Program-made: the position numbers and the translations under genes
Shown: positions 45,823 to 55,440 of the stretch, piece after piece
Layout of the letters: each line of letters starts with the position of its first letter
Numbering within the stretch: the stretch's first letter is position 1
Notes under the pieces: model-generated
What the model was told of the DNA's origin: nothing
Seen by the model: only the letters and a program-made list of their open reading frames with translations
Database searches by the model: none
Origin: Fidelibacterota bacterium
GTDB taxonomy: Bacteria; Fidelibacterota; Marinisomatia; Marinisomatales; TCS55
NCBI GenBank assembly: GCA_029936965.1
Contig: JAPYRG010000008.1
Span: 1 to 64,000 of the forward strand
DNA length: 64,000 bases
Direction of reading: 5' to 3'

Positions 45823-46755
45823 ATGGATAAAGTTGTAATCCAAAATTTAGAAGCTAATAATCAACGTGATTTATCCCGTTTAATAACAAAAGTAGAAAAC
45901 GATGGTAAAATCAATAATATCACGTTAGATAAGTTATTCAAAAAAACTAACCAAGCAATTCGTATTGGTGTAACGGGTCCCCCGGGTGCAGGAAAAAGTT
46001 CAATAACTAATGAGCTTATCAAATATTTTATAGATAACGATCAAAAGGTTGGTGTAATAGCTATCGATCCAACGAGTCCATTTTCAGGAGGATCTTTGTT
46101 GGGAGATAGAGTTAGAATGAATCAATATCATAATGATGAAAATGTTTTTATTCGAAGTATGAGCACCCATGGACATCTTGGAGGTTTATCAAGAAAGGCA
46201 CAATATATAGGAGACATTTTAGCAATTACTGGAAAAGATGTAATTATTTTTGAAACCGTAGGTGTTGGACAGGGAGAATATGAGATAGTTAATGTAGCTG
46301 ATTTGACAATAATAGTATTAGTCCCTGAAGCAGGAGATGAAGTTCAATTAATGAAAGCTGGATTAATAGAAATTGGAGATTTATTTGTAGTTAATAAATC
46401 TGACAGAAAAGGTTCAGAACAATTAACAGAAAAACTAAAATCTACAATTAATATAAATAAAGAAATAACTAGACCTGTTTTTAATACAATAGCGAAAGAA
46501 GGTAAAGGAATAGAAGAATTGTTTAATGGAATAATGAAAAAGTTTAAAGAATTAGAAGATTCAGGATATCTTTTGCAAAGAAGAATAGATCGTTATAAGG
46601 TGCGTGTTAAAAATATTATTCAAGAGAATCTATTAAGTAAATTTTGGACTAGTAATAAGAAAGAGAAATTGAATCAAGCAACTAATTCGTTACAAAATTT
46701 GAAAAAATCTCCGATGGCTGCAGCGGAAGAGATTATGGAGAGCATTGATTTATGA
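45823..46755 (+). CDS. meaB: MeaB/ArgK-type G3E-like GTPase (methylmalonyl-CoA mutase chaperone)
   Basis: This P-loop GTPase protects and loads cobalamin onto acyl-CoA mutases. Walker A GPPGAGKSS is at 52-60. It also has AIDPTSPFSGGSLLGDRVRM, the SMSTHGHLGGLSRKA switch-type segment, ETVGVGQGEYEIV and VVNKSDRKG (NKxD). These are diagnostic of MeaB. Length is 310 aa. The older label arginine kinase ArgK is not supported by this family. No mutase gene lies in the window. It overlaps tatC by ATGA. Confidence 0.92.
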   Translation: MDKVVIQNLEANNQRDLSRLITKVENDGKINNITLDKLFKKTNQAIRIGVTGPPGAGKSSITNELIKYFIDNDQKVGVIAIDPTSPFSGGSLLGDRVRMNQYHNDENVFIRSMSTHGHLGGLSRKAQYIGDILAITGKDVIIFETVGVGQGEYEIVNVADLTIIVLVPEAGDEVQLMKAGLIEIGDLFVVNKSDRKGSEQLTEKLKSTININKEITRPVFNTIAKEGKGIEELFNGIMKKFKELEDSGYLLQRRIDRYKVRVKNIIQENLLSKFWTSNKKEKLNQATNSLQNLKKSPMAAAEEIMESIDL

Positions 46756-47477
46756 ATACATATGAATCAAGCCAGATGTCATTTCTTGAGCATCTTGAAG
46801 AACTACGTTGGAGATTAATAAAGAGTATTGTAACCGTACTGTTGGGAGGGGCGATATCTTTTTTATTTATTGATGAAATTCTACAGTTTCTAATCTCACC
46901 CATAAAAGATTTATCAACCCCCCCTGACTTACAAGTATTGAAAGTCCAAGGTATGTTTATGATTAAGTGGGGCGTTGCATTATTAGGAGGGGTAGTCTTA
47001 GCGATACCAGTTTTAACATATCAGTTAACAAAATTTATAGGTCCTGGACTTCATAACAATGAAAAAAAGATCATGTTTCCTTTGGTGTTTTTTAGTTATT
47101 TAGCTTTCTTAATTGGAGTTGTATTTGCTTTTGTAGTCTTAATACCATATTCATTGAATTTTTTTACTTCAATGGGTATGGTAGAAGTAAATAATAATTT
47201 TTCAATAAATTATTATTTTAGTTTTATTACAATGTTGTTATTAGGTAGTGGAGTAATTTTCGAATTACCAATTATTGTATTCATATTGAGTAGTATGGGA
47301 ATTTTAACACCTGCCTTTATGCGTCATTACCGTCGACATGCAATAGTATTCATTTTAATTCTTTCTGCGTTTATAACCCCCCCAGATCCCATTAGCTTAA
47401 TTTTTATGTCAATTCCACTTGCTATATTATATGAAATAAGTATTGGTGTATCTTGGATGGTTAAAAAAGATAAGTAA
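46752..47477 (+). CDS. tatC: Twin-arginine translocase subunit TatC
   Basis: This polytopic receptor of the Tat pathway binds twin-arginine signal peptides and exports folded proteins. The N-terminal cytoplasmic motif MSFLEHLEELRWRL with its conserved Glu/Arg is diagnostic. Six hydrophobic helices follow, with conserved ITPPDPISL near TM6. The 241-aa length is normal. TatA/B are not seen here. It is coupled to meaB by a four-base overlap. Confidence 0.95.
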   Translation: MNTYESSQMSFLEHLEELRWRLIKSIVTVLLGGAISFLFIDEILQFLISPIKDLSTPPDLQVLKVQGMFMIKWGVALLGGVVLAIPVLTYQLTKFIGPGLHNNEKKIMFPLVFFSYLAFLIGVVFAFVVLIPYSLNFFTSMGMVEVNNNFSINYYFSFITMLLLGSGVIFELPIIVFILSSMGILTPAFMRHYRRHAIVFILILSAFITPPDPISLIFMSIPLAILYEISIGVSWMVKKDK

Positions 47478-47498
47478 AATAGAAATAATGAAATAAAT

Positions 47499-48488
47499 AT
47501 GTCTAACGATTTAAAAACATTAAAAGAGATCATTTATCCAATTATTGAGGATATTAAACTTTTTGATGTTGAGTTTCGTGATGCTCTTAAATCTGAGGTG
47601 CGGCTAGTAAATACAGTTGGCAAATATATTTTAAGACATAAAGGAAAACATATTAGGCCTATTTTAACTATTCTATCAGCAAGAGTCTGTGGAGAGCCAT
47701 GTTTAAATAGTTATAAATCTGCAGCAATGATTGAATTGTTGCATATTGCTACATTAATACATGATGACGTTGTTGATGACGCTACAACTAGAAGAGGATT
47801 TCCATCAATTAATAGAATTTGGAAGAATAAGGTAGCTGTTTTAATGGGAGATTTCATTTTAAGTAAAGCACTTATTAATTTAGTAGGTATAAAAGATTTT
47901 GAGGCACTTGATTTAATTTCCCAAACAGCAGAAAAATTAAGTTCAGGAGAAATATTACAGATAGAAAAGAGTTTAACTAGATCTATGACGGAAAAAGTTT
48001 ATTATGATATGATTAATAAAAAGACGGCTAGTCTTATTTCGACCTCATGTGAACTAGGTGCAATCACATCATCTAAGAAAAGTAATGACCGAAATAAAAT
48101 GCGTCTTTTTGGTGAAAAACTTGGAATGGCCTTTCAAATTAAAGATGATTTATTTGATATGTTGGGTATAGAATCAAAAACTGGAAAGAATATTGGTGCT
48201 GACGTAAAAAAGAATATGATAACTTTGCCCTTAATTTATTCCTATTCTAATCTGAAAAAGCCAGAATCAAGATTAGTAAAAAAGATATTAAATATTAAAA
48301 ATAAATCAAAAAATGATATTAGTAAGCTAACTCAATTAATTCATTCTTCAGGTGGTTTTGAATATGCAAAACAAAAAATAGATGAATTTAGTAATCATGC
48401 TATAGAATCTATAAATGACTATCCTGAATCAGTTTATAAGCAATCATTAATTGATCTGGTAGCATTTAATTCCAAAAGAAACTATTAG
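47499..48488 (+). CDS. ispB: Trans-polyprenyl diphosphate synthase
   Basis: It makes the polyprenyl chain of quinones by adding isopentenyl units. The two aspartate-rich motifs are present: D89-D90-x-x-D93 in HDDVVDDATTRRG, and D216-D217-x-x-D220 in KDDLFDMLG. GKHIRPILTILSAR, the IPP-binding segment, is near residue 50. At 329 aa it fits octaprenyl/heptaprenyl-type synthases; chain length cannot be read with certainty. The symbol denotes the family. Confidence 0.9.
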   Translation: MSNDLKTLKEIIYPIIEDIKLFDVEFRDALKSEVRLVNTVGKYILRHKGKHIRPILTILSARVCGEPCLNSYKSAAMIELLHIATLIHDDVVDDATTRRGFPSINRIWKNKVAVLMGDFILSKALINLVGIKDFEALDLISQTAEKLSSGEILQIEKSLTRSMTEKVYYDMINKKTASLISTSCELGAITSSKKSNDRNKMRLFGEKLGMAFQIKDDLFDMLGIESKTGKNIGADVKKNMITLPLIYSYSNLKKPESRLVKKILNIKNKSKNDISKLTQLIHSSGGFEYAKQKIDEFSNHAIESINDYPESVYKQSLIDLVAFNSKRNY

Positions 48489-48489
48489 C

Positions 48490-49512
48490 ATGGAAAAACT
48501 ACGGACCATTTTGGTGTTCCGGTTTAGTTCTATAGGTGATATCGTACAATTAACCTCACCACTACAGACTCTAAGAGATCAGTTTCCAAATGCTAGAATA
48601 GATATTATCACTTTAGATGAATATGCAGAAATTTTGATTGGACATTCATTTGTAAATCGAATTATACAAATTTCTAGAAATTTTAGATATAGTCAGTTAA
48701 AAAATATAGGAAAGAAGATTGCTCTACGTAAATATGATTTGATAATTGATCTACATAATGTAATTCGATCTAAAATTATTCTAAAGCATATTAAAGGTAG
48801 TAAGAAAATTGTTTATAAAAAGCCAAGGTGGAAGAGGTTTAAGCTGGTTGAATTTAAAAGAAATGATTTTGAAGATAATTTTTCCCAGAGATGGCTTTAT
48901 CATCAGTGTTTAGATAAAATATTGAATAATCAATATGAAATACCTTATAACAAATTAGAAATTAAAGGTAGTGAACAAAGTGAAGCCAGATTATTGCTTG
49001 ATCAATATGGTGTGGATAACTCTTTCGTAACTATAATACCTGGAGCCGCATGGAAACAAAAAATCTGGTTATCAAAAAGGTATAGTGAAGTAATAGATTA
49101 TATCATTAATGATCTAAGATATAGAGTTGTTATGTTGGGTGGGGATAATGATGATATTTGCAACTCAATCAGTAAAACCAATAGCAATGTAATTGATCTT
49201 CATGGAAAATTAACTTTGAGAGAATCTATAGCACTGATTTCCTGCTCAAATTTGACTATTGGTGGTGATACAGGATTGATGCACGCATCTGAAGCAGTTG
49301 GTGTGCCTGTAGTAATGATTATGGGTCCAACTAGTGTTCAAATGGGAGGTGGTGTAATGCTTGAAAAGTCATCAACCATAGAAAAAGATATCTGGTGTCG
49401 ACCTTGCAGTCAAAATGGGCAAAGTCCTTGTTTTAGATCACAGCAATACTGTATGAACAAAATTTCTAGTTCTAATGTAATTGATATTGTAAGAGGCATC
49501 TTAAAGAGATGA
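48490..49512 (+). CDS. Glycosyltransferase family 9 (heptosyltransferase-like)
   Basis: This GT-B enzyme belongs to the ADP-heptose:LPS heptosyltransferase group. The N-terminus TILVFRFSSIGDIVQLTSPL is the usual GT9 start. The C-terminal donor site has TIGGDTGLMHASEAVGVPVV followed by GPT. Both domains and the 340-aa length fit. The Cys-rich tail (WCRPCSQNGQSPCFRSQQYC) is seen in some heptosyltransferases. It overlaps waaA by four bases, so both work on the lipid A-core region. Which heptose position it adds is unknown. Confidence 0.9.
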   Translation: MEKLRTILVFRFSSIGDIVQLTSPLQTLRDQFPNARIDIITLDEYAEILIGHSFVNRIIQISRNFRYSQLKNIGKKIALRKYDLIIDLHNVIRSKIILKHIKGSKKIVYKKPRWKRFKLVEFKRNDFEDNFSQRWLYHQCLDKILNNQYEIPYNKLEIKGSEQSEARLLLDQYGVDNSFVTIIPGAAWKQKIWLSKRYSEVIDYIINDLRYRVVMLGGDNDDICNSISKTNSNVIDLHGKLTLRESIALISCSNLTIGGDTGLMHASEAVGVPVVMIMGPTSVQMGGGVMLEKSSTIEKDIWCRPCSQNGQSPCFRSQQYCMNKISSSNVIDIVRGILKR

Positions 49513-50795
49513 GATACATATGGTATATCATCTATAATCTTTTCTTATTACCTATCATGGTGTTTATTGGAATCATAGGTGTTATTTTCAATAAGAAAAT
49601 AAGAGAAGGTTTTTTTGGTCGATTCAATAATGATGGAGCATTGGATGATTTTATCAGCACACTAGATAGAAATAATCAAACTATATATTGGTTTCATGTC
49701 TCTTCTCATGGAGAATTTCTTCAGACTAAACCAGTATTAGCAGGATTAAAAGAAATAGAACCACACATAAAAATAATTGTTAGTTTTTTTTCGCCCTCTG
49801 GATATAATAATATTGATGATAATATAATTGACTGTAAAATTTATTTACCCTTTGATTTTCCTTGGTTAGTTAGGAAAGCTCTCAAAACTATCAAGCCCAA
49901 AAAGCTAATTTTTGCAGCATATGATATTTGGCCAAATTTGATTTGGACCGCTAAAGCAATGAATATCCCTACTGTATTATTTGCAGCTAAGTTTAAACGA
50001 AAAACAAAGAAATCAATGCCTTTAGTTAGAAGTTTTTATAAGCATATATATAATAATTTTTATTCAATTTATACAATAACAAAAAAAGACAATGAAAAAC
50101 TCCGATTAATTTTAGATAAATCTAAAAATATTATTATTCGTGTTTTAGGTAATCCTAGATATGATCAAGTAAATAAGGTTTCAGATCAATACTCTATTGA
50201 ACACGCAAAAGATATATTAAACCGAAAGAAAAGTATCATCTTAGGTAGCATGCATAATGAAGATAAAAAAAATATAATAGATGGTTTAATGGACTTATTA
50301 AATGATAATAATGATATATATATTATCTGGGTTCCTCATGATCCAATATCTAAAAATATTAATTCAGTTTATGAATATTTTTTAGATAAAGGATATTCAG
50401 TTGAACTCTATAGTGAGCAAAATAAACTTGGTACAGATCATCCAAGAATCATTATTGTTGATGTTGTTGGTGTATTATCTAAAATATATTGGAATGGTAT
50501 AATTGCCTATATTGGTGGAGGATTTTCTACTGGAATCCATAATGTTATGGAACCTGCAATTGCAAGATTGCCAGTAATTTTTGGTCCTCGTTACGATAAT
50601 TTCCAGGAGGCAATAAAATTAATAGATTTAGGAGGAGGTTGGTCGATTAACAACAATAAGGAATTTTATAATATTGCAAATAAATTAATAAATAATGAAA
50701 AGCTTTTATTAAATGCCAGTGAAGCTGCCACAGAAGTTATACATAATAATATTGGGGCGGCAACAAGAGTAGTAAGAGGAATTATTCGTGACTGA
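49509..50795 (+). CDS. waaA: 3-deoxy-D-manno-octulosonic acid (Kdo) transferase
   Basis: It transfers Kdo to lipid IVA at the inner membrane. An N-terminal membrane anchor (about 1-27) leads to FNKKIREGFFGRF, then VSSHGEFLQTKPVL with the conserved SxGE motif containing the catalytic Glu. GSMHNEDK and YIGGGFSTGIHNVMEPAI are donor-site features, followed by PVIFGPRYDNFQEA. The 428-aa length is normal. Together with the GT9 gene it shows that this organism makes lipopolysaccharide. Confidence 0.93.
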   Translation: MRYIWYIIYNLFLLPIMVFIGIIGVIFNKKIREGFFGRFNNDGALDDFISTLDRNNQTIYWFHVSSHGEFLQTKPVLAGLKEIEPHIKIIVSFFSPSGYNNIDDNIIDCKIYLPFDFPWLVRKALKTIKPKKLIFAAYDIWPNLIWTAKAMNIPTVLFAAKFKRKTKKSMPLVRSFYKHIYNNFYSIYTITKKDNEKLRLILDKSKNIIIRVLGNPRYDQVNKVSDQYSIEHAKDILNRKKSIILGSMHNEDKKNIIDGLMDLLNDNNDIYIIWVPHDPISKNINSVYEYFLDKGYSVELYSEQNKLGTDHPRIIIVDVVGVLSKIYWNGIIAYIGGGFSTGIHNVMEPAIARLPVIFGPRYDNFQEAIKLIDLGGGWSINNNKEFYNIANKLINNEKLLLNASEAATEVIHNNIGAATRVVRGIIRD

Positions 50796-50842
50796 ATTTT
50801 TGACTTTTATTAAGGAATATAAAAATAATTATATTTTATTCT

Positions 50843-51418
50843 ATGAATGAAAAAAGATTAAAAACTAAGATCACAGATCCATCAAGGATACTAACTTTAG
50901 CTAATTTTATTAGTCTATTACGGGCAATATTAGCGATTCCAATAATATATACGCTTCAAGATGATCAGTATCTGAACTTTACTTTTTGGTTGATAGTAAT
51001 CGCAATATTATCCGATGTTTTAGATGGATGGGTAGCAAGAAAATCCCACAATGTAACTCATTTTGGTCAGTGGTTAGATCCAATATCTGATTTTATTGTT
51101 ATACTTGCCGTTACTGCTTTTATGGTTTATGAGGGAAGATTTCCTACTTGGTTCTTTATTTTTTACATTTTTAGATACGTTTCTATAGCGTTACCAGCTA
51201 TATATCTATTAAACCATACTCATTTTGTTCTTCATTCAAATTGGTGGGGTAAATGGGGTGCAGGTATTACTACTATGGGAATATTTTTTCATATATTTAA
51301 GATTGAGACGATTCCTTATTTGCCGTTCTTATGTCTAGTTATTGCATCTTATTTATTAATTATAAGTTGGATAAAGTATTATAGAACGTTTATTGAAGAA
51401 TATAAAAGACTTCAATAA
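50843..51418 (+). CDS. pgsA: CDP-alcohol phosphatidyltransferase family protein (phosphatidylglycerophosphate synthase-like)
   Basis: This polytopic membrane enzyme has the CDP-alcohol motif D-G-x-x-A-R-x8-G-x3-D-x3-D, seen as DGWVARKSHNVTHFGQWLDP followed by ISD. The N-terminal NFISLLRAILAIPIIY region is typical of PgsA. It probably joins CDP-diacylglycerol to glycerol-3-phosphate in phospholipid synthesis; another alcohol acceptor is possible. This pgsA is unrelated to the poly-gamma-glutamate gene of the same name. Confidence 0.82.
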   Translation: MNEKRLKTKITDPSRILTLANFISLLRAILAIPIIYTLQDDQYLNFTFWLIVIAILSDVLDGWVARKSHNVTHFGQWLDPISDFIVILAVTAFMVYEGRFPTWFFIFYIFRYVSIALPAIYLLNHTHFVLHSNWWGKWGAGITTMGIFFHIFKIETIPYLPFLCLVIASYLLIISWIKYYRTFIEEYKRLQ

Positions 51419-51422
51419 TATT

Positions 51423-52295
51423 ATGATTAGTAAGTTATTTAATGCATTAGCAAAAACGCGAAAAAGCATATCAGACTCATTTAATATTTTACAAAAGAAC
51501 AAAGTCTCAACTGAAACCTTAGATATCTTGGAGAGCACCCTGATATCTGCAGATATTGGTGTCGATACGACTTCAGAAATAATTAATTTAATAAAAACTA
51601 GTTCAGGGGATAATTATATCCAGTATGTGAAAGACTATATGTTATCAATATTAAATTCAAATAAATTGGATACTCAATCTCTTCCTTTTGTTAAATTAAT
51701 TGTTGGTGTTAATGGAACAGGAAAAACAACCACAGCAGCAAAGCTTGCGCATTACTATAAATTAAAGGGAAATGATGTTGTATTAGTTGCTGCAGATACT
51801 TATCGGGCAGCTGCATTAGATCAATTAGAAATTTGGTCCAATAGAATTGATGTTCGATTAATAAGTAACCAATCAGCAAAGGACCCGTCTTCAGTTATTT
51901 ATGATGGAATGAATGCGTCCAATAGTCAAGATTCAAAAATTGTAATTATTGATACAGCAGGAAGGCTCCATACAAATAAAAACCTTATGTTTGAACTAGA
52001 AAAAATGAAGCGTATAATTTTAGAGAACTTTAGTAATTATTCTTTGGGAACCATGGTTGCAATTGATTCTACTTTAGGTCAAAACTCATTATACCAAGCA
52101 AAAGAATTTCTTAACTATATAGAAATTAATTCAGCTACGCTTACTAAAATGGATGGTACAGCAAAAGGTGGGATCGTTTTTGGATTAAGTAAAGAATTAA
52201 ATATTCCTATAGAGTTTCTAGGAATTGGTGAAAATATTGAAGATTTGGAAAAATTTGACTGCAACCATTATATAAATTCTTTATTAGATATTTAA
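51423..52295 (+). CDS. ftsY: Signal recognition particle receptor FtsY
   Basis: This SRP GTPase docks ribosome-nascent chain complexes at the membrane. NG domain only: N region helices, then the G1 motif GVNGTGKTT at 95-103, AADTYRAAALDQLEIW, DTAGRLHTNKNLM, TKMDGTAKGG and FLGIGENIEDLEKFD. The long acidic A domain of E. coli is absent, as in many bacteria. I start at the ATG at 51423 (290 aa), four bases after the previous stop; an upstream in-frame start at 51393 would overlap that gene. One base separates it from rimO. Confidence 0.95.
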   Translation: MISKLFNALAKTRKSISDSFNILQKNKVSTETLDILESTLISADIGVDTTSEIINLIKTSSGDNYIQYVKDYMLSILNSNKLDTQSLPFVKLIVGVNGTGKTTTAAKLAHYYKLKGNDVVLVAADTYRAAALDQLEIWSNRIDVRLISNQSAKDPSSVIYDGMNASNSQDSKIVIIDTAGRLHTNKNLMFELEKMKRIILENFSNYSLGTMVAIDSTLGQNSLYQAKEFLNYIEINSATLTKMDGTAKGGIVFGLSKELNIPIEFLGIGENIEDLEKFDCNHYINSLLDI

Positions 52296-52296
52296 A

Positions 52297-53595
52297 ATGG
52301 ATAGTGATAGAAAAAAATTACACCTCATAAGTCTTGGATGTGCGAAGAATCTTGTAGATTCTGAGATACTTCTTGGTGGCTTAAGAAACACCCAATATGA
52401 TGTAACAGAAAACCCAGATAATGCAGATACAATTATCGTAAATACATGTGGATTTTTAGATATAGCAAGAGAGGAATCAATTGACACCATTCTTCAAGCT
52501 GCAGAGCTCAGAAAGAAAGGTTCAATTGATCAATTGGTTGTTATGGGTTGTTTATCAGAAAGATATCATAATGACTTAAAAAAAGAAATTCCTGAAGTGG
52601 ATCGGTTTTTTGGCACCAATGATCACAGACAAATTGCTTCTTTTATAACAGGAAAAGATTATGGAAAAGATGACCCTTTATTTTTCAGATCTATTCTTAC
52701 TCCTTCTCATTATGCATATCTCAAAATTGCTGAAGGCTGCGATAATGGATGTTCATTTTGCAGTATCCCTATTATGAGAGGTCTGCAAAAAAGTCGAACT
52801 ATTCCAGAATTGATTTCTGAAACTAGTCGATTAGTTGATAATGGAATAAAAGAAATAATGATCATTGCTCAGGATACGACATCCTATGGTTGGGATCTAG
52901 ATAAAAAAGTTTATTTAAGCGATCTAATATCCCAAATGGATCAAATTGATAATGGCCCTGAATGGATACGAATACACTATGCACATCCGGCTCACCTAAG
53001 TCAAAGGATTATTGAATCTATGGCAAAATCAGATAGAGTGTGTGACTATATAGATATGCCAGTACAGCACGCTTCTGACCTCATATTGAATTCTATGCGA
53101 AGAGGACTAAACCAAGAGGGGATTCGTAATAAAATTGATAGTTTACGAAATGCTATTCCTGATATTAGTATTCGAACTACCATAATAGTTGGATACCCAG
53201 GTGAAGAAGAAGAGGACTTTTTAGCATTAACAGATTTTATTTCAGAAATTAAATTTGATCATTTAGGTGTTTTTACTTATTCTGAAGAGGAAGGTACAAT
53301 TGCTGCTAAACTAAAAGATAATATCCCAAGAGAATTGAAGGATGAAAGAAAAGCGATAATTATGGATCTTCAGAGTAATATAGATTTTGAAAGAAATAGT
53401 TCAATGGTAGACCATTCTTATGAAGTTATTATTGATGAAGTTGGTGATAATATTGCGGTAGGTAGAACTCAGTATGACGCTCCAGAGATAGATAAAATAG
53501 TAAGAATTAATGATTATGTAAAAAAGGGTGATATTTATCAGGTCAATATTGACGATTTTAATGAATACGAGTTAATTGGCTCACTAAAAAAATAA
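52297..53595 (+). CDS. rimO: Ribosomal protein S12 methylthiotransferase RimO
   Basis: This radical-SAM enzyme adds a methylthio group to an Asp of S12. The N-terminal UPF0004 domain has SLGCAKNLVDSEILLGGL, NTCGFLD and VVMGCLSERY with its three cluster cysteines. The radical-SAM motif is C148-x3-C152-x2-C155 in CDNGCSFC. A C-terminal TRAM domain is present (about 365-432). The wording of the first motif (LGCAKNLVDSE) separates RimO from MiaB. Length is 432 aa. Confidence 0.95.
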   Translation: MDSDRKKLHLISLGCAKNLVDSEILLGGLRNTQYDVTENPDNADTIIVNTCGFLDIAREESIDTILQAAELRKKGSIDQLVVMGCLSERYHNDLKKEIPEVDRFFGTNDHRQIASFITGKDYGKDDPLFFRSILTPSHYAYLKIAEGCDNGCSFCSIPIMRGLQKSRTIPELISETSRLVDNGIKEIMIIAQDTTSYGWDLDKKVYLSDLISQMDQIDNGPEWIRIHYAHPAHLSQRIIESMAKSDRVCDYIDMPVQHASDLILNSMRRGLNQEGIRNKIDSLRNAIPDISIRTTIIVGYPGEEEEDFLALTDFISEIKFDHLGVFTYSEEEGTIAAKLKDNIPRELKDERKAIIMDLQSNIDFERNSSMVDHSYEVIIDEVGDNIAVGRTQYDAPEIDKIVRINDYVKKGDIYQVNIDDFNEYELIGSLKK

Positions 53596-53657
53596 TATAT
53601 ATTATAATTATTTCGCTGACACACTGATTGCATTTTTGTAAATTAAGTATAGTCCAC

Positions 53658-55385
53658 ATGCATTATTCACATACCAGATGGATTGTTAAAATAGTAATAC
53701 TATTATTATTTACTACAATTCTTCCACTTCAATCATCAGAATTATATGCACAGAGATCAAGTAGCTCTAAATCAACTACTAAAAAGAAAAATAAGTCCAA
53801 GAAATCCAGTCGTACAAAGAAAAAAGCTTCTTCAATAAAGAAAAGTAAGTCCAAGAAAAAATCCAAAGGAAAGAAAAAGAAATCTTCAAAGTCCAGCCAG
53901 CAAGCGAAAAAGTATCTTGATAGGGCGAAAAATAGATATAAAGCAAAAAATTATAAGGCAGCATTGGGTGATTTTAAAAAAGCACATAAGTTAAGACCTT
54001 CAAAAACTACTAGTTCTTATATTTCAAAAATTAATGGAATATTAAAAAAAGGATCTAGTATTAAAGCTTCCAGTGTTAAATCTAAGAAACCAACTTTAAG
54101 TGCAATGCAATTAGCTGGTGAACTTTATGATTTAAATAATGATCTCTCTGATTCAAGAAGAAAGATGGGTAGAGCTATGAAATACATAGCGCCTCGTAAG
54201 GAAAGACAACTTACAAGGTTAGAGTCTAAACCTGCTTATAGTACAGTTGATTTTGAACAAGCAGCAGATAGTGCCCCTGATGATTTGCGTATTCAAAGAC
54301 AGCTTGGTTTACATTACGAAGTTAATGGTAGTTGGTCAAAAGCAAAGGATGTGTATCTTCGGCAAGTTGCTAGACATTATAATAATCCTGATTCTCATTT
54401 TTATCTTGGATCTCTATATGAAAAATTGGGCGATTATCAAAAAGCAAGACAATCATATGAGGAAGCATTAGATCTAGATCCTAATCATAAGGGAACATTG
54501 GATGCTATGGCTATAAAAGAGGAAGGTTCTCCTGCTTTAAAGATGAGTAGGCAGGTCCTAGTTCGCACTGCTTCAAAAGCACCTGAAGGACCAGCTAAAA
54601 AGCTCATATTAATACACGAGAAGATTAATGAAAGTAAATTTGATGAAGCTATTTCTTTGGTAAAACAAGCAATAGAAAGTTATCCTGATCAAAATGGTTT
54701 TATTTATTTGCAAGCAATTGCATATATTGAATTAGGTGAAATTGATTTAGCAAAAGCTTCTTTTCAAAAATCAATAAAAATGGATCCTAAGCATACGCAG
54801 TCTTATTTAGGTTTAGCAAATCTATACTACAATATGGGTAAATACATATATGCTGCTTTAAGTTTTGGGGATGTAGTTTACCTTGATTCTCAACATCGTG
54901 ATGCGAGATATATGCAAGGTTTAAGCTATTTTAACGCACAGGAATGGGGTCTTGCTGCATCAGTATGGGAAGATTTGTTGCACTATCAGAGTCAACACCC
55001 TCTTGTTAGGAATCTGTTGCCACAAGCATATTATATATTAGCTCTTGAGTATAATCGATTAGGTGAGCCAGGATTAGGCAGAACTTCTTTTGAAAAAGCA
55101 CTTAGCGTAAACTCTAATTCATATGCTTGGTTGCCAGGCGCTTTTAGGACATTAGGAAGATTCTATCAAGATAAAGCTATGTATAAAGAATCGCTCTCTG
55201 CTTTTCAAGAAGTTTTGGAATTACGTCCAAATGACTCATATGCTTATACAGGTATGGGAGTAACATACTGGAAAATGAATGAGTATCAACTTGCAAAAGC
55301 TGCATGGAATAGAAGTTTACAAATTAATCCAGAAGATAATGATGCAAAGGGTTGGCTGATTTTATCAAAGCGTCTAGGCTCTTAG
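53658..55385 (+). CDS. Secreted or periplasmic TPR protein with a Lys/Ser-rich N-terminal tract
   Basis: From the ATG at 53658 the 575-aa product has a signal peptide (about 1-32, ending LYAQ). Residues 33-80 follow, in which 39 of 48 are Lys or Ser. Two TPR-like units come next (KNRYKAKNYKAALGDFKKAH near 86), and later at least six TPRs, for example YLGSLYEKLGDYQKARQSYE and YTGMGVTYWKMNEYQLAKAA. An upstream TTG at 53628 is possible but gives a poorer signal sequence. TPRs act as binding scaffolds. The basic tract could bind nucleic acid, an acidic polymer or peptidoglycan; no partner is evident. Confidence 0.8.
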   Translation: MHYSHTRWIVKIVILLLFTTILPLQSSELYAQRSSSSKSTTKKKNKSKKSSRTKKKASSIKKSKSKKKSKGKKKKSSKSSQQAKKYLDRAKNRYKAKNYKAALGDFKKAHKLRPSKTTSSYISKINGILKKGSSIKASSVKSKKPTLSAMQLAGELYDLNNDLSDSRRKMGRAMKYIAPRKERQLTRLESKPAYSTVDFEQAADSAPDDLRIQRQLGLHYEVNGSWSKAKDVYLRQVARHYNNPDSHFYLGSLYEKLGDYQKARQSYEEALDLDPNHKGTLDAMAIKEEGSPALKMSRQVLVRTASKAPEGPAKKLILIHEKINESKFDEAISLVKQAIESYPDQNGFIYLQAIAYIELGEIDLAKASFQKSIKMDPKHTQSYLGLANLYYNMGKYIYAALSFGDVVYLDSQHRDARYMQGLSYFNAQEWGLAASVWEDLLHYQSQHPLVRNLLPQAYYILALEYNRLGEPGLGRTSFEKALSVNSNSYAWLPGAFRTLGRFYQDKAMYKESLSAFQEVLELRPNDSYAYTGMGVTYWKMNEYQLAKAAWNRSLQINPEDNDAKGWLILSKRLGS

Positions 55386-55440
55386 TCTGGATAATAATCT
55401 AGTCTATTACGCTTCTGTAGATCTTTATTATTTTTCATAG

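Noticed and set aside
50843-51418. The missing poly-gamma-glutamate pgsA
   Set aside because: Only the symbol is the same. This protein has the CDP-alcohol phosphatidyltransferase motif, not a calcineurin-like phosphoesterase fold.
53754-53897. AAG/TCC-rich short direct repeats as a CRISPR or minisatellite
   Set aside because: The repetition follows from the Lys/Ser codon run within an intact reading frame; no regular spacer pattern exists.
55386-55440. Bulged AT-rich stem between the two TPR genes
   Set aside because: Pairing needs a three-base bulge and an 18-base loop, so it is not a convincing terminator or riboswitch.
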